64,000 nucleotides of DNA from Chitinophaga tropicalis (GTDB lineage Bacteria; Bacteroidota; Bacteroidia; Chitinophagales; Chitinophagaceae): NCBI RefSeq assembly GCF_009758205.1, contig NZ_WRXN01000001.1:310001-374000 (forward strand), read 5' to 3'. A program made the translations under genes and the position numbers. Below are positions 9,887 to 17,834 of this stretch, piece by piece; the first letter of the stretch is position 1, and each line of letters starts with the position of its first letter. The notes under the pieces are model-generated. The model made no database searches. It was not told the origin of the DNA and saw only the letters and a program-made list of their open reading frames with translations.

Positions 9887-11068
9887 TTATTTCACTCCAA
9901 ACTTATACACACAAACAGAATTATAAGTCTCTCCTGGTTTCAGTACCACTGAAGGGAAAGAAGGCTGATTCGGAGAATCAGGATAATGCTGTGTTTCAAG
10001 ACAGAAAGCCCCGCGGTGTACATAGGTCTTACCTTCCTTACCTTTATCCGTTCCATCCAGGAAGTTACCACCATAGAACTGCACACCCGGCTCATTTGTC
10101 CATACTTCCAGGTAACGGCCACTCTGTGGCTCCAGTACAGTAGCGGCAAGAGACAGCTCATTGCCTTTCTTGTTCAGCACATAGTTATGGTCATAACCTT
10201 TACCAAATTTCAGCTGCTCAAAGTTGTTATCTACCCTATCGCCAATAGCAGTAGGCGTAGTGAAATCCATCGGAGTACCTTTCACATCTTCCAGTTTACC
10301 CGTAGGGATCAGCGTGCTGTCAACCGGGGTGAATTTATCTGCATTGATCATCATGATATGATCATTGATGTCTCCGTTACCAGCGCCATGCAGGTTAAAG
10401 AAAGAGTGATTGGTCAGGTTCACCACAGTAGCTTTATCTGTAGTCGCCTGGTAGCTTATCTTCAGCTCATTACTGTCTGTCAGTTCATAAGTAAGCGTAA
10501 TATCCAGGTTACCCGGATATCCTTCTTCACCATCTTTAGACAGGTAATGCAGTTTCAGGGTATGCGCATCCGGTTGCTCTGCATCCCATACCACATCATT
10601 GAAACCTTTTTTACCACCATGCAGGTGATTCTGCCCGTTGTTCTGAGCAAGGGTGTATTCTTTGCCATCTACCTTAAACTTCCCTTTCGCAATACGGTTT
10701 CCATAACGCCCTACTATACCGCCATAATACCTTTCTTTCGTGCTCACATACTGCGCAATGTTATCATATCCCAGTTCCACATCTTCCAGCTTGCCCTGCT
10801 TATCAGGCGCCAGCAGCGCTACTATCTTCGCACCGTAATTGGTAATGGCCACCTGGACACTACCATTACTTTTCAGGTAATAAAGCTTTACCTGCTTTCC
10901 ATCTACCGTGCTGTCAAATTTTGATGCCGGGATGCTTCCTTCAAGAGAAAGACTGTCTTTGTTGGTACTCATACTATCTACGGAATTATTATTGGTTTTT
11001 GTACCAGATTGGCAGGCGCTCAGGCTTACCGCGGCTGCTACTGTTAAAAGTGGAATAATGTTTTTCAT
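9887..11068 (-). CDS. Aldose 1-epimerase (galactose mutarotase) lipoprotein
   Basis: Interconverts alpha and beta anomers of aldohexoses, probably in the periplasm as part of carbohydrate use. Starting at 11068 (MKNIIPLL) gives a lipoprotein signal peptide with lipobox SLSAC and Cys at residue 19; an upstream Met at 11116 would bury the signal and is rejected. The mature part is a GalM beta-sandwich: YGAKIVALLAPDKQG, YYGGIVGRYGNRIAKGKF, NHLHGGKKGFNDVVW, LTNHSFFNLHGAG with a catalytic His, and CLETQHYPDSPNQP with the catalytic Glu. At 394 residues it matches secreted Bacteroidota mutarotases. It is separated from the upstream gene by a terminator, so it is likely monocistronic. Confidence 0.92.
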   Translation of the reverse strand: MKNIIPLLTVAAAVSLSACQSGTKTNNNSVDSMSTNKDSLSLEGSIPASKFDSTVDGKQVKLYYLKSNGSVQVAITNYGAKIVALLAPDKQGKLEDVELGYDNIAQYVSTKERYYGGIVGRYGNRIAKGKFKVDGKEYTLAQNNGQNHLHGGKKGFNDVVWDAEQPDAHTLKLHYLSKDGEEGYPGNLDITLTYELTDSNELKISYQATTDKATVVNLTNHSFFNLHGAGNGDINDHIMMINADKFTPVDSTLIPTGKLEDVKGTPMDFTTPTAIGDRVDNNFEQLKFGKGYDHNYVLNKKGNELSLAATVLEPQSGRYLEVWTNEPGVQFYGGNFLDGTDKGKEGKTYVHRGAFCLETQHYPDSPNQPSFPSVVLKPGETYNSVCVYKFGVK

Positions 11069-11128
11069 ATTTTGGGAAGTTATAAGGGTACAATATACGC
11101 TTTTCAGTTTTAGCACAGAATACTGTTC

Positions 11129-11164
11129 AAAAAAAAAGCTTTTGCCCCGGAAGACAAAAGCTTT
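11129..11164 (-). terminator. Intrinsic terminator of the deoxyhypusine synthase-like gene
   Basis: A 10-bp stem (aaagcttttg / caaaagcttt) followed on the minus strand by nine U residues. It lies 22 bp past the stop of the 11186-12160 gene and insulates it from the mutarotase gene. Confidence 0.8.
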
Positions 11165-11185
11165 CTAAAAAAGAGAGAGCTGCGC

Positions 11186-12160
11186 TTACCAGCCCAGCAG
11201 GTAAGCAAATATCAATGGAGCTACAATAGTAGCATCAGATTCAACAATGAATTTCGGAGTATTAATATCCAGCTTGCCCCATGTGATCTTCTCATTTGGC
11301 ACAGCTCCGGAATAGGAACCGTAAGAAGTAGTAGAGTCAGATATCTGGCAGAAATAGCTCCAGAAAGGAACATCATGCCATTCCAGGTCCTGGTACATCA
11401 TAGGCACAACACAGATAGGGAAATCACCCGCTATACCACCGCCTATCTGGAAGAACCCAACGCCTTTACCAGCTGAGTTCTGACGGTACCAGTCCGCCAG
11501 CCATACCATGTATTCAATACCGCTCTTCATGGTAGATGCCTTCAGCTCACCTTTGATGATGTAGGAAGCGAAGATATTACCCATGGTGCTGTCTTCCCAG
11601 CCCGGTACTACAATAGGAATATTGCGCTCTGCAGCAGCTATCATCCAGCTGTTCTTCGGGTCGATCTCGTAATGTTCTTTCATCACACCGCTCAGCAACA
11701 GCTTGTACATATACTCATGCGGAAAGTAACGTTCCCCTTTATCATCAGCCTCTTTCCATATCTTGTGGATATGTTCCTGTATACGGCGGAAAGCTTCTTC
11801 CTCAGGAATACAGGTATCTGTAACCCTGTTAAACCCATCCTGCAACAGGTCCCATTCTTCCTGGGGGCTCAGATCACGGTAGTGAGGCACCCTTTTATAA
11901 TGCGTATGTGCTACCAGGTTCATGATATCTTCTTCCAGGTTAGCACCGGTACAGGAAATGATATCCACCTTTCCCTGGCGGATCATTTCCGCAAAGGATA
12001 TACCTAACTCAGCGGTACTCATGGCGCCTGCCAGGGATACCAGCATCTTTCCACCTTCCAGTAAATGTGTTTCATATCCTTTTGCAGCATCCACCAGTGC
12101 AGCCGCATTAAAGTGGCGGTAATGGTGCTGTATAAATTGAGAAATGGGCCCTTTGTTCAT
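11186..12160 (-). CDS. Deoxyhypusine synthase family protein
   Basis: Homologue of eukaryotic/archaeal deoxyhypusine synthase, which moves the aminobutyl group of spermidine to a lysine of eIF5A using NAD. Bacteria lack eIF5A, so bacterial members may act on small amines, as homospermidine synthases do, or on an unknown target. With the start at Met 12160 the protein has 324 residues. Visible motifs are LAGAMSTAELG near the N-terminus, CTGANLEEDI, VPGWEDSTMGN, GGGIAGDFP and, near residue 296, ITWGKLD, which aligns with the SWGKI active-site lysine region of human DHS. Retention of that lysine suggests an active transferase. An upstream in-frame Met (12184) adds eight residues. A good -7 box lies at 12195-12202. 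Confidence 0.85.
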   Translation of the reverse strand: MNKGPISQFIQHHYRHFNAAALVDAAKGYETHLLEGGKMLVSLAGAMSTAELGISFAEMIRQGKVDIISCTGANLEEDIMNLVAHTHYKRVPHYRDLSPQEEWDLLQDGFNRVTDTCIPEEEAFRRIQEHIHKIWKEADDKGERYFPHEYMYKLLLSGVMKEHYEIDPKNSWMIAAAERNIPIVVPGWEDSTMGNIFASYIIKGELKASTMKSGIEYMVWLADWYRQNSAGKGVGFFQIGGGIAGDFPICVVPMMYQDLEWHDVPFWSYFCQISDSTTSYGSYSGAVPNEKITWGKLDINTPKFIVESDATIVAPLIFAYLLGW

Positions 12161-12194
12161 GCCGATAAAAAGTTTAAAATCCAAAACAGAGGGG

Positions 12195-12202
12195 CAAAGG
12201 TA
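12195..12202 (-). promoter_or_regulatory. Candidate -7 promoter element for the DHS-like gene
   Basis: On the minus strand this is TACCTTTG, a full match to TAnnTTTG. It gives a start near 12188 and a leader of about 28 nt to the Met at 12160, which favours that start over 12184. Confidence 0.45.
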
Positions 12203-12324
12203 AGGAAGTTTTCACAGTGTGGAAGGTTAACAGTTTGTGAGGTATCGCATCAGCCTGAATCCCTGGCCCGGCCGCAGGCCTTTCCATCATAAAAAATTTA
12301 CTCCACCGGGTCATATATAAAAAT

Positions 12325-12358
12325 ATAGCCCATAATAACGACCGTTACCATGGGCTAT
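12325..12358 (-). terminator. Putative terminator of the PepSY-like gene
   Basis: An 8-bp stem (atagccca / tgggctat) with an 18-nt loop, followed on the minus strand by a short U-rich stretch, about 20 bp beyond the stop of the gene ending at 12380. Confidence 0.5.
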
Positions 12359-12379
12359 GTTATCTGCTATGAACTGAAA

Positions 12380-12829
12380 CTACGCTTTCTTCAGACGTTG
12401 ATGTACGCTCATATCGCCGGTTGAACTGGATTTGATCACCTTCCAGGTATCAGTGTTTTCCAGCGTAATGAAATACACAGTAGAACCTTCTTTTTCAAAT
12501 TCCACAACCCAACGTACCTGCTCTTTCGGATAACGTTTTGTAAGTTTAGTGGAAACTGCCAGTGGCAGATGTTCTACGGCAATGTACCGGCGGGTGGCCA
12601 GCAATGTACCGTTCGCGTCGAAGTAAGCTGTTACGCTGCGTTCGTTCAGCGTAAACTTGGCCATGAAGGTTTTATTATCTTCGCTATACCACTTAATAGC
12701 AGAAGCGCCGGCAAATTCTTTATTAAGCGCCTCTTTCAGCGTATTGGTTGCTTCCATTTCCTTGGTAGCAGCAAACGTTAAAGATGTGCTCAGCAAAATT
12801 GCTGCAAATAAGAACAGCATTCTCTTCAT
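12380..12829 (-). CDS. Secreted PepSY-like hypothetical protein
   Basis: Small exported protein of a type frequent in Chitinophaga. From the Met at 12829 (MKRMLFLFAAILLSTSLTFA) it has a textbook signal peptide and a mature domain of about 130 residues. The sequence alternates strand-forming segments (IKWYSEDNKTFMAKFTLN, VTAYFDANGTLLATRRYI, VRWVVEFEKEGSTVYFITLE) around a helix, like the PepSY-like beta-lactamase-inhibitor fold family. No catalytic residues are recognisable and function is unknown. A second in-frame Met at 12904 would add 25 residues before the signal. A near-match -7 element (TATCTTTA on the minus strand, 12935-12942) is compatible with either start. Confidence 0.7.
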   Translation of the reverse strand: MKRMLFLFAAILLSTSLTFAATKEMEATNTLKEALNKEFAGASAIKWYSEDNKTFMAKFTLNERSVTAYFDANGTLLATRRYIAVEHLPLAVSTKLTKRYPKEQVRWVVEFEKEGSTVYFITLENTDTWKVIKSSSTGDMSVHQRLKKA

Positions 12830-13159
12830 GACACCACGGACTGAAATCCGGGAGACACCCGCAGGTGTGTTGGTTTTCCTGATTGAAATGATACTAGGTT
12901 TCATGGCGGAAACTTTTAGTTGTTTTTGATGATGTAAAGATACGTGCATAATATAGGGGCAGTCAAATGCTTTATTATAAATGGATGCGCTAGATTAATT
13001 GGCTGTAGCGGCTATCATGGCATCAGCACCTTACAGCCCCTTTAATAACACTTACTTCCTTTACTGTATGGAAGTTGCACCAGAAGCCCAAATGTTGCAG
13101 CCGCCTGCGTTAAGCTTTTGTTAAACTGGACAGAAAATATTTTATTCTATCTTCATTAT

Positions 13160-13741
13160 ATGAACTACCTGGCCCACGCTTACCTTTCTTTCCATGACCC
13201 TGCACTGACCGTTGGCAACATGATTGCAGACTTCGTGAAAGGCAAACAGTTACTGCAATACGAAGAACGCGTACAGACAGGCATCAGGCTGCACAGGGCC
13301 ATAGATGAATTTACAGATACACATCCCTCCACACTGATGGCCAGAGAATATTTCCAACCTTCATGCGGCAGGTACAGCGCTGTATTCATAGATATCGTAT
13401 ATGACCATTTCCTGGCTACAGACACTACCATTTTTACAGAGAAAACCCTCGCCTCCTTCACAGAAAATGTCTATTCCATACTGGATGAACGGCATGATAC
13501 TCTACCTCCCGTATTTCAACAGGTATTCTACTATATGCGCACCCAGAACTGGTTGTATAATTATCGGTTGATGAACGGTATTTATAAGAGTTTCAACGGT
13601 ATTGTACGACGCGCAAAATTCCTCGACGTTACCGCCGATGCCCCACTGGCGGCCCTGGAAGATCATTATGAAAACATTGCGATGCATTACCGCACATTCT
13701 TTCCCGAATTGATCGCATTCGTTAAAACATACCCACATTAA
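13160..13741 (+). CDS. Acyl carrier protein phosphodiesterase-like protein (DUF479)
   Basis: Family member of AcpH, which hydrolyses the phosphopantetheine arm from holo-ACP. From the ATG at 13160 the product is 193 residues, starting MNYLAHAYLSFHDP, which matches the family N-terminus (MNYLAHLHLA). Conserved GNMIADFVKG and the metal-binding GIRLHRAIDEFTDTHP follow, the latter recalling HD-type phosphohydrolases. Soluble and cytoplasmic. A TTG 42 bp upstream is in frame but would add residues unlike the family. The stop is followed within five bases by a promoter element for the next gene. Confidence 0.82.
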   Translation: MNYLAHAYLSFHDPALTVGNMIADFVKGKQLLQYEERVQTGIRLHRAIDEFTDTHPSTLMAREYFQPSCGRYSAVFIDIVYDHFLATDTTIFTEKTLASFTENVYSILDERHDTLPPVFQQVFYYMRTQNWLYNYRLMNGIYKSFNGIVRRAKFLDVTADAPLAALEDHYENIAMHYRTFFPELIAFVKTYPH

Positions 13742-13745
13742 ATCG

Positions 13746-13753
13746 TAGGTTTG
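13746..13753 (+). promoter_or_regulatory. Candidate -7 promoter element for the DUF2911 gene
   Basis: TAGGTTTG, a full match to TAnnTTTG, placed 42 bp before the ATG at 13795. Confidence 0.45.
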
Positions 13754-13794
13754 CACTATAAATTCTAATTCAACAAACGAACTGCAAGCAAACA

Positions 13795-14403
13795 ATGAAG
13801 AATCTGCTACGTGCAATGCTTATTATCCTCCTGCTTGGAACCACCATTACCCGGGCCGGAGCACAGGATAAAAAGCTGCCACCCTTGGATGCCAGCCCTA
13901 TGGACATGGCATATTATCCTGTAATGTATCCATACGTTGTAAGAGTGAAAGGCGAACCAGGCACCCTCGTAGCCCGTGTTATTTACAGCCGCCCGCAAAG
14001 AAAAGGAAGGAAGATCTTCGGCGACCTCGAATCCTATGGAGAAATTTACCGCCTCGGCGCCAACGAAGCCACTGAAATTGAGTTCTTCCGCTCCGTTGTC
14101 ATCGGTGGTAAAAACATACCTAAAGGACGCTACACTATGTACGCCATTCCTACAGAACAGAAATGGACCATCATCATTAACCGCGATACCGATATCTGGG
14201 GAGCCTTCAAATACAACGAAGCAAAAGATATAGTGAGAACTGATATACCAGTGGTAAAACTAACCACTCCGGTAGAACCATTTACCATGGTGTTCGAAAA
14301 AGCAGAGATCGGGGCTAACCTCGTCATTGCATGGGATACCGTAAGTGTTAGCCTGCCCATTAAATGGTCTGACAAAGCACCGGCAACTACAAAGAAAAAA
14401 TAA
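13795..14403 (+). CDS. DUF2911 domain-containing exported protein
   Basis: 202-residue protein with an N-terminal signal peptide (about residues 1-23, ending TRAGAQ). The DUF2911 domain shows its characteristic motifs: VARVIYSRPQRKGRKIFG, YGEIYRLGANEATEIEF, IPKGRYTMYAIP, WTIIINRDTDIWGAF and the C-terminal MVFEKAEIGANLVIAWD. The family is common in Bacteroidota and has no established function. The product is probably periplasmic. It appears monocistronic, with a promoter element right before it and a hairpin at 14411-14448 after it. Confidence 0.88.
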   Translation: MKNLLRAMLIILLLGTTITRAGAQDKKLPPLDASPMDMAYYPVMYPYVVRVKGEPGTLVARVIYSRPQRKGRKIFGDLESYGEIYRLGANEATEIEFFRSVVIGGKNIPKGRYTMYAIPTEQKWTIIINRDTDIWGAFKYNEAKDIVRTDIPVVKLTTPVEPFTMVFEKAEIGANLVIAWDTVSVSLPIKWSDKAPATTKKK

Positions 14404-14410
14404 TAGTCCG

Positions 14411-14448
14411 CTTTGCCGGTATGGATCACCTTAACCATGCCGGCAAAG
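14411..14448 (+). terminator. Hairpin downstream of the DUF2911 gene
   Basis: A 9-bp perfect stem (ctttgccgg / ccggcaaag), extended inward by five more pairs with one G-U. The plus strand has no U-tract after it, so it is a weak terminator candidate. Confidence 0.45.
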
Positions 14449-14450
14449 TG

Positions 14451-14507
14451 AAAAAAAATAGGCGGTAAGATTACCGCCCACGAATTTTAACCATATCCTA
14501 TGAAAAA
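14451..14507 (-). ncRNA. Candidate small RNA, repeat family copy 1
   Basis: Read on the minus strand: a -7 box TATTTTTG (14514-14521), a conserved 28-nt block (14483-14510) identical to the block at 27642-27669, then an 8-bp hairpin (ggcggtaa / ttaccgcc, 14461-14478) followed by UAUUUUUUUU. This is the order promoter, body, intrinsic terminator, giving an RNA of about 57 nt. There is no minus-strand gene downstream, so it is unlikely to be an mRNA leader. Existence as a repeated element is directly visible; transcription is inferred. Confidence 0.55.
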
Positions 14508-14513
14508 CCTTTT

Positions 14514-14521
14514 CAAAAATA
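14514..14521 (-). promoter_or_regulatory. Candidate -7 promoter element of small RNA copy 1
   Basis: Minus-strand TATTTTTG matches TAnnTTTG. It lies three bases outside the conserved block, as the corresponding boxes do (four bases) in copies 2 and 3. Confidence 0.45.
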
Positions 14522-14769
14522 ACCGGAATAACTGCGGGAATACTACGGTTTCGGCTGAATGAACAAAAATTGTTCGTAAGTGTTACGTTTTTCTCCGTGT
14601 AGTGATTTTTTAGAGCCATTTAAGACAAAAACCCCTACTTTATTACGCATTTCCCCTTATTTCAGCCAATACGTATTTATACTTATTATCAACTTTTCAT
14701 ATCTGAATAGATTATCAATCGAATGGAAAGCAAATCTGACCGGTAGAAATGCAAAATGACCGGAATTAG

Positions 14770-14777
14770 TACCTTTG
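14770..14777 (+). promoter_or_regulatory. Candidate -7 promoter element for the Cys/Met PLP enzyme
   Basis: TACCTTTG matches TAnnTTTG. It falls inside the 5' extension of the reading frame (ATG at 14756), which supports the later ATG at 14825 as the true start. Confidence 0.45.
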
Positions 14778-14824
14778 ATGCTTTCAGGAAAACAGATCCT
14801 TCAATTTTTAAAATACTTACAGGC

Positions 14825-15964
14825 ATGAAGCTCGGAACTAAACTCATACACGCAGGTGTAGAACCCGACCCATCTACCGGGGCCATTATGACACCCATAT
14901 TCCAGACATCCACTTATGTACAGAGTGCCCCTGGCCAACACAAAGGCTATGAATATGCACGCACCCAGAACCCCACACGGGACGCACTGCAAAACGCCCT
15001 TGCTGCCATAGAGAACGGCAAATTCGGTATTTCCTTCGGCAGCGGGCTCGCAGCTACAGACGCAATAATGAAACTGCTGAACCCCGGAGATGAAGTAATT
15101 GCCTCCAACGATCTTTATGGTGGCACCTACCGTATCTTCACAAAAATATTTGAACGCTACGGCATCAGGTTTCACTTCATCGGAATGCAGGATGCAAATA
15201 ATATCCGTCAGTATATCAACGCAAACACAAAACTGATCTGGATAGAAACTCCCACCAATCCCATGCTCAATATCATTGATATTGAAGCCAGTGCAAAGAT
15301 TGCACAGGAACACAATATCCTGCTTGCTGTCGATAATACCTTTGCCTCTCCTTACCTCCAGAACCCGCTGGACCTCGGCGCACACATCGTGGTACATTCC
15401 GCTACCAAATACCTGGGAGGCCACAGTGACGTAGTTCACGGGGCCATCATTGTAAAAGACGAAGCCCTCGCCAAACAACTCTACTTCATCCAGAATAGCT
15501 GTGGCGCAGTGCCCGGGCCGCAGGATTGCTTCCTTGTGCTCCGCGGACTGAAAACACTTCATGTACGCATGCAGCGCCACTGCGAGAACGGCGCCGCCAT
15601 CGCACATTTCCTCCGTCAACACCCTAAAGTGGATAAAGTATACTGGTGCGGTTTTGAAGATCACCCTAATCATAGTATCGCTAAAAAACAGATGCGCGGC
15701 TTTGGAGGTATGATATCCTTCACCCTGAAAGATGACAGCCAGGAAGCAGCGATGAAGGTATTAAGCGGCACTCACCTTTTCTCTCTTGCAGAATCACTCG
15801 GAGGAGTAGAGTCCCTGATAGGCCATCCGGCCAGCATGACCCATGCCTCCATTCCAAGAGAAGAAAGGATCAGCAACGGCCTGGTAGACTCCCTTATCCG
15901 CCTCAGCGTAGGAATAGAGGATGCCGAAGACCTCATTGCCGACCTGCAGAAAGCCATCGGATAA
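14825..15964 (+). CDS. Cys/Met metabolism PLP-dependent enzyme (cystathionine gamma-synthase/lyase-like)
   Basis: Pyridoxal-phosphate enzyme of the trans-sulfuration family (cystathionine gamma-synthase, gamma-lyase, or methionine gamma-lyase). From the ATG at 14825 it has 379 residues and starts MKLGTKLIHAGVEPDPSTGAI, the usual family N-terminus. Key motifs are TPIFQTSTY, YEYARTQNPTRDALQ, SFGSGLAATDAI, IETPTNPMLNIIDI, VDNTFASPYLQNPL and the PLP lysine in SATKYLGGHSD (K195), then SLGGVESLIGHPASMTH and RLSVGIED near the end. Sequence alone does not settle lyase or synthase activity. A -7 promoter element falls between the two possible starts. It appears to be transcribed alone or with the DUF2400 gene 75 bp downstream. 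Confidence 0.9.
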   Translation: MKLGTKLIHAGVEPDPSTGAIMTPIFQTSTYVQSAPGQHKGYEYARTQNPTRDALQNALAAIENGKFGISFGSGLAATDAIMKLLNPGDEVIASNDLYGGTYRIFTKIFERYGIRFHFIGMQDANNIRQYINANTKLIWIETPTNPMLNIIDIEASAKIAQEHNILLAVDNTFASPYLQNPLDLGAHIVVHSATKYLGGHSDVVHGAIIVKDEALAKQLYFIQNSCGAVPGPQDCFLVLRGLKTLHVRMQRHCENGAAIAHFLRQHPKVDKVYWCGFEDHPNHSIAKKQMRGFGGMISFTLKDDSQEAAMKVLSGTHLFSLAESLGGVESLIGHPASMTHASIPREERISNGLVDSLIRLSVGIEDAEDLIADLQKAIG

Positions 15965-16039
15965 ATTAAAACAGATGTCACATTGTGAACATCTTTCGTT
16001 ATTTTTCGGGCACACACCGAACCGTATACACACTGAATT

Positions 16040-16813
16040 ATGAAATTCCAGCAACTGAAGGCCTTCCTTGATACAAAGGCGGCATACTATAATACTCCTG
16101 ATTTTATTCCAGGAGATCCCGTTTGTATCCCACACAGGTTCTCTCAGTTGCAGGATATAGAGATATCAGGGCTTTTTGCCGCCCTGCTGGCCTGGGGGAA
16201 CCGCACCACCATCATCAACAAATGCACTGAACTGCTGCAGCTGATGGACAATGCACCGTACGATTTTATCAGGAATCATGCCCCCAAAGACAGGATGAAG
16301 CTGCTGAACTTCAGGCATCGCACCTTTAACGGGATAGACCTTATGTATTTCGCAGAATACCTGCAGCAATACTATAACGACGTCACCTCCCTGGAGTTCG
16401 CCTTCAGCGGGCACCTTACACCGGAAGATGATACAGTGGAAAAAGCCCTCATCGGCTTTCACCATATGTTCTTCCTGCCGGAACACCCGGAAAGGACCAG
16501 GAAACATATCTCCACTCCAGCCAAAAACTCCGCCTGTAAACGCCTGAACATGTACCTCCGGTGGATGGTCAGAAAGGACGAAAATGGCGTAGATTTTGGA
16601 GTATGGCGTCATATTCAGCCCTCTCAGCTGGTGTGCCCGGTAGATGTCCATGTAGGTAGGGTAGCAGCAAGACTTGGCCTGATAGACGACGCAAAGTCTG
16701 ACTGGCGCACCGCCCTTGCCCTTACCGGGAAACTCCGGCAACTGGACCCGCTGGATCCCGCCAAATACGATTTTGCCCTGTTTGGCCTGGGAGTAATTGA
16801 AAAATATGTATAA
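16040..16813 (+). CDS. TIGR02757 family protein (DUF2400)
   Basis: 257-residue protein of the DUF2400/TIGR02757 family. Recognisable segments are IEISGLFAALLAWGNRTTI near residue 45, MYFAEYLQQYY, the RLNMYLRWMVRKD segment, and LVCPVDVHVGRVAARLGL, reminiscent of the helix-hairpin-helix DNA glycosylase superfamily. The biochemical activity is not established. No signal peptide or membrane segment. The next gene starts 13 bp after its stop, so the two are probably one transcript that ends at the hairpin at 17800. Confidence 0.85.
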   Translation: MKFQQLKAFLDTKAAYYNTPDFIPGDPVCIPHRFSQLQDIEISGLFAALLAWGNRTTIINKCTELLQLMDNAPYDFIRNHAPKDRMKLLNFRHRTFNGIDLMYFAEYLQQYYNDVTSLEFAFSGHLTPEDDTVEKALIGFHHMFFLPEHPERTRKHISTPAKNSACKRLNMYLRWMVRKDENGVDFGVWRHIQPSQLVCPVDVHVGRVAARLGLIDDAKSDWRTALALTGKLRQLDPLDPAKYDFALFGLGVIEKYV

Positions 16814-16826
16814 TAAATAAAGCGTA

Positions 16827-17789
16827 ATGATGAAGCGATTTTTTGTGTCTCTGGCACTGGGTGCAGGCCTGGCATTGCCGGCAATAGCCCAGCAGCAGGA
16901 TGAAAAGAGGGATTATATAGATCTTGGCTACAACTTCCAGAAAGGTCAGCAGTTTGAACTGAAACAGGAAAGCCGTAGTGAAACCTATACCACCGTAGAT
17001 GATGTAATGAAACGCGTATCACGCGATTTTAACAACACCATCGCCATAGAAGTAACAGACATTTCTCCCAGCCACTCTGTTCTCAGCTTCCGTTATAAAG
17101 AGCTGAAATTCACCTTCAATGCCAGGAACCAGAATATCCTGGTAGATGCCAATGTTCCGAATGATAAAGAACCTTTCCAGGCAGCCCTGAAAAGCATACT
17201 GAACCACCCGTTCTCAGTAGATATCCAGAACTCCGGTTTTATCAATAAAGTTACCGGGCTCGATGAACTGCTGGACAAAGCCTCCGCTACCTTTACCAAC
17301 CTGAAAAAAGACGAACAGGACGCCTATAAAAAGCTCATGATGGACCAGTTTGGCACAAACGCCTTCCGCTCCTGGCTGGAACAACTGCTGGTAATATACC
17401 CGGTACGCAGCATCAAAACAGGTACCCGCTGGGAAGAAAATGTACCTATCCGCACAGGACTGGTAGGCAACATAGACCTCTACTGGAACCTCCAGACATG
17501 GGATGCCCAGACCGCCAAAATAAACGGTACAGGTAAAGTCACTACCAACAAAGTAGAAACATTTACAATAGAAGACGGAATTGAAGCAACCGCAGAGATC
17601 AACGGAGATATCATGACCAACTACCTGATAGACCGTAATACCGGCATGCCCAGCATATGTGCGCAAAACACAGAAATGAACGGTACTTACACCTATAAGG
17701 CCAACAAAGCTAAAAGGATCAAAAAAGATATTAAGGTACCGGTAAAGATCGTTACCAATGCCTCCTATAAGATCAAACAAATGAAATAA
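16827..17789 (+). CDS. DUF6263-like exported protein
   Basis: 320-residue protein with a signal peptide (about residues 1-22, ALPAIAQ at the cleavage region). The mature part is rich in beta strands and contains FQKGQQFELKQESRSETY near its start and YPVRSIKTGTRWEENVPI in the middle, the pattern of Bacteroidota DUF6263 proteins. It ends with a Lys-rich stretch (YKANKAKRIKKDIKVPVK). Probably periplasmic; no enzymatic motif was recognised. It is placed 13 bp after the DUF2400 gene and before a hairpin terminator. The DUF number is from memory of the family and should be taken as likely. Confidence 0.65.
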   Translation: MMKRFFVSLALGAGLALPAIAQQQDEKRDYIDLGYNFQKGQQFELKQESRSETYTTVDDVMKRVSRDFNNTIAIEVTDISPSHSVLSFRYKELKFTFNARNQNILVDANVPNDKEPFQAALKSILNHPFSVDIQNSGFINKVTGLDELLDKASATFTNLKKDEQDAYKKLMMDQFGTNAFRSWLEQLLVIYPVRSIKTGTRWEENVPIRTGLVGNIDLYWNLQTWDAQTAKINGTGKVTTNKVETFTIEDGIEATAEINGDIMTNYLIDRNTGMPSICAQNTEMNGTYTYKANKAKRIKKDIKVPVKIVTNASYKIKQMK

Positions 17790-17799
17790 ACAATATAAA

Positions 17800-17832
17800 A
17801 AGGGAGGCTCAGTGAACCTCCCTTAATTTTTT
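17800..17832 (+). terminator. Terminator after the DUF6263-like gene
   Basis: An 8-bp stem (aagggagg / cctccctt) with a 9-nt loop, followed by a U-tract. It ends only two bases before the ATG of the next gene (17835). Confidence 0.75.
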
Positions 17833-17834
17833 CT

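Larger units (their letters stand above)
14404..14824. other. Intergenic region between DUF2911 and the Cys/Met PLP enzyme
   Basis: 421 bp without a protein gene. It contains a hairpin after DUF2911 (14411-14448), copy 1 of the repeated small-RNA element on the minus strand (14451-14521), an AT-rich stretch, and a -7 element (14770-14777) for the downstream gene. Confidence 0.6.

Noticed and set aside
13001..13038. ggctgta / tacagcc inverted repeat before the DUF479 gene
   Set aside because: Seven base pairs with a 24-base loop and no U-tract is within chance expectation.
14801..15673. A 290-codon minus-strand frame opposite the PLP enzyme
   Set aside because: The plus strand has all active-site motifs; the antisense product is unlike any protein family.
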